Shown here in pieces: positions 1 to 7,278 of a stretch of DNA of 18,187 bases (position 1 is the first letter of the stretch; every line of letters starts with the position of its first letter). The notes under the pieces were generated by a model. It did not search any database. It had not been told where the DNA came from and saw only the letters and a program-made list of their open reading frames with translations. The stretch comes from Pleurotus ostreatus/Saccharomyces cerevisiae fusant (lineage: Eukaryota; Opisthokonta), in NCBI GenBank assembly GCA_024196135.1, contig JAMQCK010000661.1, forward strand, positions 1 to 18,187. The letters are read 5' to 3'. Position numbers and translations under genes: made by a program.

Positions 1-318
1 CCCGCCGTCGCTGCCGCCGCCGCCCGAGGCAAGTCTCTCCCGCGGCAGGCCCGCAAGCCCGCTCTGGCGCATGGCGACGTGGCCCGTGCTCCTGCTGCTC
101 CGCGTCCTGCCTCGCCGCGTCGCTTCAAGCTATTTCCACGCGGTCAAGTCTCTGCGCCGCCTTCGCCCCTGGCAGCGGCGTTTGAGGAGCGCGCAGGCAC
201 TCGTGTAGGCGACAACCTGACTACGCCGCCCCGGAGGCAGGCAGGGTACAAGCGCCAGCGCTTGCTATCTTCACCCAAGTTCTGGTTCTCGCCCGCGAGA
301 GTCGCCGCGCAAGCATGA
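1..318 (+). CDS. 3' end of an unidentified protein gene (partial)
   Basis: A frame open from the first base runs 105 codons to a TGA at 316-318, so the start and any upstream exons lie outside the window. The visible tail is rich in Ala, Pro and Arg, with low-complexity Ala near base 15 and basic stretches such as RRFKLFPRGQ and GYKRQRLLSSPKFWF. It ends ARVAAQA. The GC-rich composition differs from the AT-richer DNA that follows, which fits a coding end followed by a 3' flank. No domain is recognised. It could instead be a non-coding GC-rich stretch or be read in another frame, so the call is tentative. It points away from the S1 gene's 5' side and is not obviously part of the S/L families. 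Confidence 0.4.
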   Translation, partial: PAVAAAAARGKSLPRQARKPALAHGDVARAPAAPRPASPRRFKLFPRGQVSAPPSPLAAAFEERAGTRVGDNLTTPPRRQAGYKRQRLLSSPKFWFSPARVAAQA

Positions 319-1022
319 GCTGAGCTCGACGGCGTCGAATGGCAAGCGCGGGCGCGGCCTGGATCATCACTGTATATAGAGGGTTTGCAGCAACTTCCAC
401 GCTCCTTGTCTTTATGATTTCGTTCTTCTCGCATGCCTTTTTCGTTCTTCTCCTCCACTCTTACACCCATGGGACTTTGCATGACCTCCACACATTTGTA
501 GACCACACACACACGTCGCGCACACACTGTTATTTATACCACACAGGCATGATAGGTTGATTCCTCATACCACATATATGTAGACGTACCTAGTGTACCA
601 TACCATCTGTACGAGTCTGTACGCCACCTCACACGAACATGCTACGCTTAGGGCCCACGATGAATACGAGCGGTTTTACGAGGCGACAGGGTTTGACCTT
701 AAGAAGGCGGGGCAAGCCTGCATCTCAGTGATAAACTTGATACCCTTCGTGCTGCATCATACCGGCGCAGAGAACATAGAAGAATCATCCTGGCTACGAT
801 GAGCTACGCGATACAGCGATGGACTACATCAAATAGCAAGCCACATAAGGAGGTGGCATACTTGAGGCGAACTCGCGTCAGTACGCGGTCCACGGGAATG
901 GACGAGGCGGCATGCAATGTGGATATCTTGGCCAGATGCGCACCGTTCCAGCGGAAAACCATGACACGCCACCGAGACGGTGGATTACAACAATGACAGA
1001 CCCAAAAGAGGAAGGTATACCG
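319..1022. other. Intergenic spacer with no supported gene
   Basis: About 700 bases between the partial left-hand gene and the stop codon of S1. It holds a short CA run at 504-514 followed by a second CA patch near 520-527, and otherwise mixed sequence with only short, unconvincing reading frames. It presumably contains the 3' flanks of two convergent genes (left gene plus strand, S1 minus strand). No S or L remnant is apparent by eye. Confidence 0.5.
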
Positions 1023-1562
1023 TCAACAGATGAAGCGCTGGTGCAAGAAGTCAGTCACGAGAGCATAGCACACGGCGTAAAGACGCACCTTCGGGTGTTT
1101 GTAGGTGATGAGCATGGGATCTTCGGTCGCACCGATCAGGTCGCGAAAGGCATCTCGATGCGGCTGGTCGATCTCGAGTATCTCCTCCTTTCGCAATGAC
1201 TGCGCCGTGTAGATGATCCAGACCTCCTCTTCTTCCACGTGAATCTTCTTCAAACCGTTCCCCCAAGTGATGCCCGTATGTTTCTTGATGAATCCGAGGT
1301 ATCCCTTGAGCGTGGCTGTCATGGTCTTGCTGGCCTTCCCGCTCTGCCTGAGCATCTCGTACACCTTCTGAGGTGATAGTAGATACCCAAACAGATAGGT
1401 AGGAGGCGACTGTTTATACCGATGCTGAATGCTCCGGTCGTTGAGATCGACACCGTCGGGTACTATAGTGTTGCAAACGAGGGTATACTCGCGCAATGGT
1501 ATTTGTTTACCAGCGCTGAGAGCGGACAGTGGCACATATGAAATAGGTGAGGTGGACTGCAT
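1023..1562 (-). CDS. S1: small S-family protein, subfamily A, 162 aa
   Basis: Function unknown. Exon 1 is 1562-1089 (158 codons). A 51-nt intron, 1088-1038, starts GTGCGT and ends CACCAG. Exon 2 is 1037-1023 and encodes Arg-Phe-Ile-Cys-stop. The ATG at 1562 is chosen because subfamily A copies begin MQS there. The frame is also open upstream to an ATG at 1757, but that part overlaps an upstream block conserved as DNA in S2. Family signatures are visible: LREYT near residue 25, SPPTYLFGYLLSPQKVYEML near 55-75, GITWGNGL near 100 and LRKEEILEID near 125. There is no signal peptide or obvious membrane segment. By eye it is about 80% identical to S4. The intron is a multiple of three without a stop, so an unspliced mRNA would add 17 residues and keep the same tail. 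It is the first of three tandem copies. Confidence 0.85.
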   Translation of the reverse strand: MQSTSPISYVPLSALSAGKQIPLREYTLVCNTIVPDGVDLNDRSIQHRYKQSPPTYLFGYLLSPQKVYEMLRQSGKASKTMTATLKGYLGFIKKHTGITWGNGLKKIHVEEEEVWIIYTAQSLRKEEILEIDQPHRDAFRDLIGATEDPMLITYKHPKVRLYAVCYALVTDFLHQRFIC

Positions 1563-1600
1563 GGTCAAAGCTAGAGCTGGAGTCCGTAGGGGCGCGCCTG

Positions 1601-1709
1601 ACGGGAAGAGGCAAGTTGCACGTTGATGGTGGTTCAAGTGAGGCGCAAACGCGGTGCGGCACGAAACTTCGACGACGGAAGATGCCGTCGGTCCTCCGGA
1701 CCGTCCACC
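1601..1709 (-). promoter_or_regulatory. Conserved upstream block of S1 with a 6-bp-arm inverted repeat
   Basis: About 100 bases just upstream of the S1 start are nearly the same as the block upstream of S2 (2581-2684). Shared pieces on the plus strand include CAAGTTGCACGTTGATG, AACGCGGTGCGGCACGAAAC and ATGCCGTCGGTCC. The inverted repeat CGGTCC-TCC-GGACCG lies at 1689-1703, about 127 bases from the ATG. It also reads as CGG-N9-CCG, the general layout of fungal Zn2Cys6 factor sites. Retention could reflect recent duplication as well as function. Confidence 0.55.
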
Positions 1710-2001
1710 ATTGGGAGAGACAATCTTTGTCGGGACACTGGGCACAAGACTACTCAAGCGTCGTGAGATCCTGATGAGTTTCCATAGGAAAGTGTACGTT
1801 AAGCAACGCTGTATGATACGGTGATTGAGAGTGAGCTCCGTCGACGAATGTCAGATTCATGTAGTGGGCGAATTGGCGGCGATGACTAGATCTCGGGTAA
1901 AGTACGTGCAATTGGGAGGTTTGCTATGCATATTGTACAATGATCACGGCTCGATGACGGCGGTGAAGTTGAAGCAAGGAGAGAGAGGGGAGGAAGCACC
2001 C

Positions 2002-2541
2002 TCAACAGATGAAGCGCTGTGGCCAGAAGTCAGTCGTATACGCATGGCGCGGCACAGAGAAGCGCACCTTCGGATGTTGATAAGTGATGAGCATGGGATC
2101 TTCGGGCGCGCCGATCAGGCCGCGGAGGCCATCTCGATACGACTGGTCGATCTCGAGTATCTCCTCCTTCCGCAATGACTGTGCCGTGTAGATGAGCCAG
2201 GCCTCCTCCCCTTTGACATAGACCTTCTTTAGGCCATTCCCCCATGTGATGCCAGTATGCTTCTTGATGAAGCCGAGGTATGCCTTGAGCGTGCCTTGCA
2301 CGGTCTTGCCAACCTTCCCTTTCTGCCTGAGCATCTCGTATACCTTTTGCGGCGATAATAGATACCCAAATAGATAGGTAGGAGGCGACTGCATATACCG
2401 GTGCTGAACGCTACGGTCGTTGAGATCAATGCCGTCCGGGACGATAGGGTTGCATGCGAGGACGTGCTCGCGCAAAGGAATTTGTTTGCCACCGCTGAGA
2501 GCCGAGATTGGTACATGCAGCAGAGACGTGTAGGACTGCAT
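2002..2541 (-). CDS. S2: small S-family protein, subfamily A, 162 aa
   Basis: Function unknown. Exon 1 is 2541-2068 (158 codons from MQSYTSLLHVP). A 51-nt intron, 2067-2017, starts GTGCGC and ends CCACAG. Exon 2 is 2016-2002 and encodes RFIC-stop. Exon lengths equal those of S1 and S4 exactly. Core motifs PPTYLFGYLLSP, GFIKKHTGITWGNGLKK and GEEAWLIYTAQSLRKEE are intact. The intron again has no in-frame stop and is divisible by three. The 979-base offset to S1 is the same at both the start and stop codons, and homology continues into the upstream spacer (the AAGTGTAC element at 1790 matches one at 2781). S1 and S2 are therefore a tandem duplication of a roughly 1-kb unit that includes the promoter. 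It is probably expressed from its own promoter. Confidence 0.85.
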   Translation of the reverse strand: MQSYTSLLHVPISALSGGKQIPLREHVLACNPIVPDGIDLNDRSVQHRYMQSPPTYLFGYLLSPQKVYEMLRQKGKVGKTVQGTLKAYLGFIKKHTGITWGNGLKKVYVKGEEAWLIYTAQSLRKEEILEIDQSYRDGLRGLIGAPEDPMLITYQHPKVRFSVPRHAYTTDFWPQRFIC

Positions 2542-2580
2542 GATAGAGGCGACGATTTGGGTTCAGAGTGGCGCGAGTGA

Positions 2581-2684
2581 TGGCAAGAGACAAGTTGCAC
2601 GTTGATGATCAAGTCAAGGCGCGAACGCGGTGCGGCACGAAACTTTGGCGGCGGAAAATGCCGTCGGTCCTCCGGACCGTCCAC
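2581..2684 (-). promoter_or_regulatory. Conserved upstream block of S2 with inverted repeat
   Basis: This is the counterpart of the S1 upstream block. The inverted repeat CGGTCC-TCC-GGACCG is at 2665-2679, about 124 bases from the ATG, almost the same distance as in S1. Read on the gene strand, the stretch starting GACGGCATTTTCCG is also found in modified, ungapped form upstream of S5 (11938-11985), a member of the other subfamily. That argues for a shared promoter element. Confidence 0.55.
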
Positions 2685-2989
2685 TGTCGTAGCTTGGTCG
2701 TAGCAGACAACCTCTGTCGAGAGTGACATCGAGCAAAAAGCTACTTGGTTTTCGTACAATCCCGATCGGTCTCCGTAGGCAAGTGTACATTAAGCGTTGT
2801 TTTACGATTGAGGGAATAAGAGTGAGTTCTGGCACATGCAGGCAGATCTCTGGCTTGCAAATGCAAGATTTGCAGCAATGGGTGGCTCTGGAAGGGACGC
2901 GCAACGAAGAGGTATGCTACACATGTAGTACAAAACTATGCTTCGATGATGATGGTGAAGTTGAATTAGAGAAGAGTTGAGGGGCATTG

Positions 2990-3547
2990 TCAACAGATGA
3001 AGCGCTATGGCCAGAAGTAAGTCATGTACGCACGACGCGGTGCAAAGGAACGCACCTTCGGATGGTGATAGATGATAAGCATGGGCTCCTCTGTGGCTCC
3101 GAGCAAGCGTCGAAGGCCGTCGCGGTATGGCTGATCTATCGCGAGTATATCCTCCCTGCACAAGGCCTTCGCAATGTAGAAGAGCCACATCTCCTTCCCG
3201 TCGACGTCCACCTTCCGTAGCCCACTTCCCCATGTGATTTTGGTCTGCTCTTTGACCCATTTGAGGTAACGGTCGAGAGTGCGCTGGACGTCGTCCGATG
3301 CTTTCCCTCTCTGCTTGAGCATTCGGTAGATGTCGTTAGGTGTTACCAAGTATCCAAGCAGATAGGCGGTAGGCGCTTTTTTGTACCGGTGCTTGACACT
3401 TCTGTCGTGGAGGCGGACACCGTCCGGGATGATGGTGCGGAAGGTAAGGTGGCGCTCCCGCAACGGTTTCTGCGGTTTGTCGCTCCAAAGGGCGGACAGA
3501 TCATCCCAGTCAGAGTGGGGGTCAGAATGGGACGCAGTGGACTGCAT
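2990..3547 (-). CDS. S3: diverged S-family protein, 168 aa
   Basis: Function unknown. Exon 1 is 3547-3056 (164 codons). A 51-nt intron, 3055-3005, starts GTGCGT and ends CCATAG. Exon 2 is 3004-2990 and encodes RFIC-stop. It starts MQST like its neighbours but has a longer, different N-terminal stretch (HSDPHSDWDDLSALWSD), and many core changes: PTAYLLGYLVTPNDIYRMLK, KITWGSGLRKVDVDGKEMWL, LCREDILAID. Here the intron's terminal TAG is in frame, so an unspliced message would stop before the RFIC tail, unlike S1 and S2. About 70 bases downstream of the stop resemble the DNA downstream of S2 (shared TGGTGAAGTTGAA context), which supports common tandem origin. A CACGTG lies 74 bases upstream of the ATG at 3621-3626. 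It is the oldest or fastest-changing of the three tandem copies. Confidence 0.8.
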
Positions 3548-3876
3548 AGTCGAACAGGGTATGGAGTGGCGAGAGATGGTAAGAGGCAGGTGTTGAACTT
3601 GCAGACCGGGTGTGACGCCGCACGTGAATGAGTATGTCACAGGCCTCGTGCTGCGCAGGACTTCCAGGTCAATAAATTCCGCCTGCAATTAGGCGAGTGA
3701 ATGAGAACAGAACCTGCGGAGGTAAATAGTCAGAGATAGAGTCCGAGCACACGCTTTATACGAGGATGAGGAAAGCGCAGGTAAACCGGGGGCATGAAGC
3801 AATTGATTCCTGGAAATAACAATATGACAGGCAAGGTCCATCGGCCATTGTGAGAGCGAGCCACAATCTACGTGGT
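3548..3876. other. Spacer between S3 and the PITH gene
   Basis: About 330 bases holding the S3 upstream region and the 3' flank of the PITH gene, both minus strand. The segment GATGGTAAGAGGCAGG near 3575-3590 matches the 5' leader element found upstream of S2 and S4. Beyond that and the CACGTG at 3621 I see no gene or repeat. Confidence 0.5.
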
Positions 3877-4748
3877 CTATCTGGCCGTCGTCTGTGCACC
3901 CGCGGACTTCTCCGACACCCTGTCCACGAGCGGCGCATCTGCCGCGTTTGCAGCAGGTATGTCGATCTTCGAGTTCGCGTCCTTCTTGGGATTACGAAGG
4001 TCGCCTCGGAAGCCAAGATAATAAAGTCGAGAGGTGTCTTCCCCTACGGCATCACTCTGCATAGATGGTCAGAGGTTCACTCGCAAAGAAGGAGGGATGC
4101 GCAGGTGATGAAAGCAGGATGGAATTAGCATGTGGCGGTACGCACGAAGAACAGCGAGAGCGACGTTACACTGGTAAACGCCGCTACCCGCAACGGATAT
4201 TCCACGACTTCGACCTCGCCTTCGAGTAGCCTGATGTTCAGCTGGGGTCGCGTATTCTCCGCGTCCGCGAAATCGACGATGTTGGGGTGGTTGGCGAAGA
4301 TACGTAGCGTGCGCGGGGTGGACTCTCCTCGGCCTGCACATTAACTTTATCAACTATGCAGAGACACTTGACTAATATGGGTGTACGTACCGAGCTTTAA
4401 CAACACTGATCGAAGTCTGACGCTCTCCGTGAAGGGGACGTGGATGATCATCTACGCGTCGATTCAGTATGCGCCATCAAGCCTTACTACCAATCCACAC
4501 ACCTGATCGTCCACCCCCGAGTCTGCATACACCGTCGTGTCTTCGCGCTCGTGCCATGGCTTTATGACCGCCTGCGCGCTTTCGGGTACGGCTAGATTGA
4601 GGCCGTGGACGCTTCGGCGCTTGTCATGTCGGCTCGCGGGTATGAAGCGGCAGACGAGGCGCGCTCACTTGTCCTTGTCAATGACGCGGAACAGATTCGA
4701 CGCGTCTGCCGTGTCTGCATTCAAAGAACTCGAGCTGCTGGGCTCCAT
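3877..4748 (-). CDS. PITH-domain protein (PITHD1-like), 205 aa
   Basis: Five exons: 4748-4669, 4611-4503, 4451-4391, 4333-4146 and 4056-3877, all joined in frame, 205 codons plus TAG. The product is a stand-alone PITH domain, a jelly-roll fold first described as the proteasome-interacting C-terminal domain of TXNL1. The diagnostic order is present: NLFRVIDKDNVHGLN near residues 18-32, a KPW at about 43-45, DDQMIIHVPF at about 61-70, LRSVLLKLG, LRIFANHPNIVDFADAENT, a PLRVAAFTSVTSLSLFF strand, then LYYLGFRGDL at 158-167. Length matches PITHD1-type proteins (about 210 aa). There is no thioredoxin domain upstream. The second-exon acceptor is CCGAAG rather than the nearer ACAAG, because only that choice keeps the frame and yields the family's DNVHGLN. 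The start ATG at 4748 lies about 220 bases from the MRPS5 stop. It is presumably cytosolic or nuclear. Confidence 0.92.
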
Positions 4749-4969
4749 GTCGGATAGATAGGTAGATGGTCGTTCAGACTCAGAGATGAGATCAGCACGA
4801 CGGCCTAGCGCCAACCATCGTGCGAAGGCACACGTGGAGGACCTACAACAAGTTTCGCGAAGACACTTCAGACGAGACAAAACAAGCAGTAAACAGGAGC
4901 GGAGGGACGTGTAGGATGGCATTAATGCAGTCATGTCCGGGCGTAAGGACAGAGCGATGAGTATGGGTA

Positions 4970-7036
4970 CTATGACTTTTGGAGATGAATGAGCTTGCGC
5001 CCCCTCTCCCTCTCTACGTCCTGCTTGCTGATGAGGCCCATGCCCTTCATACCCGTCAGCCCCTTGCCGCCGATACCATCGCCCATGCCAATGGGTGCGT
5101 GCCCAGATTGGATCATGCGAAGGGTCGCCTTGATGACCTGGATCTTGTTACGGCTGCCCCAGACCTTGGCGGAGATATCCTTGATGCCAGCAGCTTTGAG
5201 GACCTGTACGACGCGGCGTCAGTCTGCGAACATATTGGTGAGCAGTTTCTCAACGTACCTGGTGCACGTTCGGGTTGCACATGAGCCCAAAGCCCAGCGG
5301 ACGTGGGCGCATCTTCACCCTCGTCGCACCCAGCTTCGTCTCCAGGTCGGACCAAATAGTCCGCTTCTCGAATCGGTCGACGTAGTCCAGGTTCTTGATC
5401 GCCTGCAGCTCGGCCATCTTCAGCGCCTTGCTCGACTCCTCGTGCGTGCCCTGCCCGAAGCCAACGATGCCGTCGCCGTTCCCGATGACCGTCATCATGT
5501 TGTACCGCGCGATCTTGCCCTTGCCCGTCTGGTGGCTGACGAACCGCGAGACCAATGCGTAGCGGTGCAAATTCCACTTCAACGACTTGGGCAGCGTACG
5601 CGACTCGCGCTGCGTCTCCTGAACCTCGTCGGACTTCTCCGGGACCCAGTCGGGGTCGGCGAAGTCGAAGCCCTGGTCCTCCATGGCTTCGTGGAAGATG
5701 GACTCGTGGTTGCGGAAGACGACCTTGTTGTGGTAGGGGGTTTGCTCGGTCGGAGGGAAGTCCAGTTCGGTGCGCGAGTCCATGATGGGGTCCGCGGTCA
5801 TGAGGTCAGGGTAGGGCTCGACACCGTACTGCTGAACGAAGGTGTGCCCCATTTCTGGGTGTTCCGTTGGCAAAGTTTGGAGGCTCCGCGAGGAATAACT
5901 CACCATCCTTGACGGTGATGGTACGCGTCGGGTCGTACTCGGCCTCCTCCTTTGCGCGCTGAGCAGCCCGCTCGGCAAGCTCCTTTTCCCTCTCTGGAAT
6001 TTGGGGTCAATACGCTTTTTCATAGCTCACAAGTGACACATACGGCGCAGAATGATCTCCTTCTCCGTCGTCCAGTCAATGTCGACCTTGTCGAACGAGA
6101 CCGACTCCTCCCCGATCGGAGTCTGCGCCGGGCGTGTCGAATACTCGAAGCGCACGCCAATCTCGTGCAAAAAGGCTGATGCTTCTCGCAAAGCCTCGAC
6201 GTTCGCACCGCCGAGGGTCGGAACGCGAGTGAGGATATCGTGCAGCTTGCGCTTCGCCTTCTGGTCGAGGTGCTGCAGCCTGCGCTGGACAGCAGGAGTC
6301 TCGAGCTTGGTCATGAGCTCTTCCTCTGGATTACCCAGAGGCGTAGCGGGGTCCGAGAGCTTGTCTGCGGAGTGTGATTTAGCTACGCGACCGAGGGGAA
6401 AGAGTGCAACTACGCACCTGCTGCCTTGACACCCAATGAAGGGTCCAGCTTGCCGGCCTTGACTTGTCGTGCCATGGCGCGCACTTCGGAGAAGCCGTCC
6501 GTGAGGAGGTGCGTGCGGAGGATGTCGAGGTTGACGGGCATGCCGTTGGCCTCCATACTGGCCTTGCGGTGCGCAAAAGCGGCATCGAAAGCCAGGTCCG
6601 CGAGCACGTCCCGCAATGGGTCATCAAAGAGAGCTTTCGTATTGTCAGAGAAGGTGGGGTTGTCGAAAGCTAGGCACTCACGATCCGTCAAAACCAAGGA
6701 GTGCAGCTTCGCCTTCGCCTCTGCGGGCCCATACAGCGCAGGTTCCTCCTCGTCTCTTCTCTGTCGAGGCTGCGTCGTATCGTTCACCCTTCCCTCCGTC
6801 TCCACCTGCTCGCGTTCTGCTGGAGGCCGCGACCCGTACACCCTCTTCGCCTTCTCCAGCAAGTCCGCGACGGCCCGCTGTCGGTCCTCGATCGAGAGGT
6901 CCTTGTCGCTGCTACCGTTGCTGCTCCCTCCGCTGGTGGAACTATTGCATCGGGTGAAGAGCGCCTGCGCTGTACGCGCGGCGCGCGGCCTTGAGCGCGT
7001 CGCGGCGGCGAGGACTTGGCGGGGCAGGCGATTCAT
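4970..7036 (-). CDS. MRPS5: Mitochondrial small-subunit ribosomal protein uS5m
   Basis: Five exons: 7036-6418, 6364-6044, 5993-5904, 5854-5259 and 5203-4970, giving 619 aa with all phases matching. The N-terminus (MNRLPRQVLAAATRSRPRAAR) is Arg-rich and lacks acidic residues, as expected of a mitochondrial targeting sequence. The ribosomal S5 N-terminal RNA-binding domain spans about residues 445-510, with RYNMMTVIGNGDGIVGFGQG followed by DYVDRFEKRTIW. The S5 C-terminal domain follows from about 525, with VLKAAGIKDISAKVWGS and NKIQVIKATLRMI. Roughly 400 residues precede the S5 core, the sort of extension common in fungal mitoribosomal proteins. It is a structural protein of the mitochondrial 28S-type subunit, encoded in the nucleus. 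A CACGTG at 7105-7110 lies about 70 bases upstream of the ATG. Introns are 49-55 nt. Identification is secure. Confidence 0.96.
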
Positions 7037-7102
7037 GCGCGTTTAGGGAAAAAGTCATGAACTCGAGAACTCAGAATTGTCACCGCCGGCCCGGGCCGCT
7101 CA

Positions 7103-7110
7103 GTCACGTG
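7103..7110. promoter_or_regulatory. GTCACGTG E-box upstream of MRPS5
   Basis: The sequence CAGTCACGTG at 7101-7110 sits about 70 bases upstream of the MRPS5 start. The same 10 bases recur at 10926-10935 in the L1/S4 divergent promoter. RTCACGTG is the known site type of Cbf1-like bHLH factors in fungi. Its use here is inferred only from position. Confidence 0.4.
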
Positions 7111-7278
7111 CAAACCAATGTTCGATTCCTCGCAGTGAACAGTACAGTATCGCTGAGATCATGGTAGCAATCTCAAATTACACCTCATACATAGCACACG
7201 CGCAAGTAAATACACGTCCTAACTCTGCACTGCAGCTGTCTCGGTCAACGAGGGCCACAACGCAGGAGTTCCACTATT

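Noticed and set aside
1023..1037. The S-family FIC ending as a prenylation (CaaX) signal or as the Fic enzyme domain
   Set aside because: CaaX needs Cys four from the end, whereas here Cys is last. The letters FIC are only the residue sequence and have nothing to do with the HPFx(D/E)GN Fic fold.
1563..1757. Upstream in-frame ATG extending S1 by 65 residues
   Set aside because: The extension overlaps a promoter block conserved as DNA with S2, and the other subfamily A copies start at MQS.
4989..5912. A 307-codon plus-strand frame
   Set aside because: It is antisense to MRPS5 exons 4 and 5, which are secure by homology. It is a GC-rich antisense shadow.
6426..7046. A 206-codon plus-strand frame
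   Set aside because: It is antisense to MRPS5 exon 1 with no independent support.
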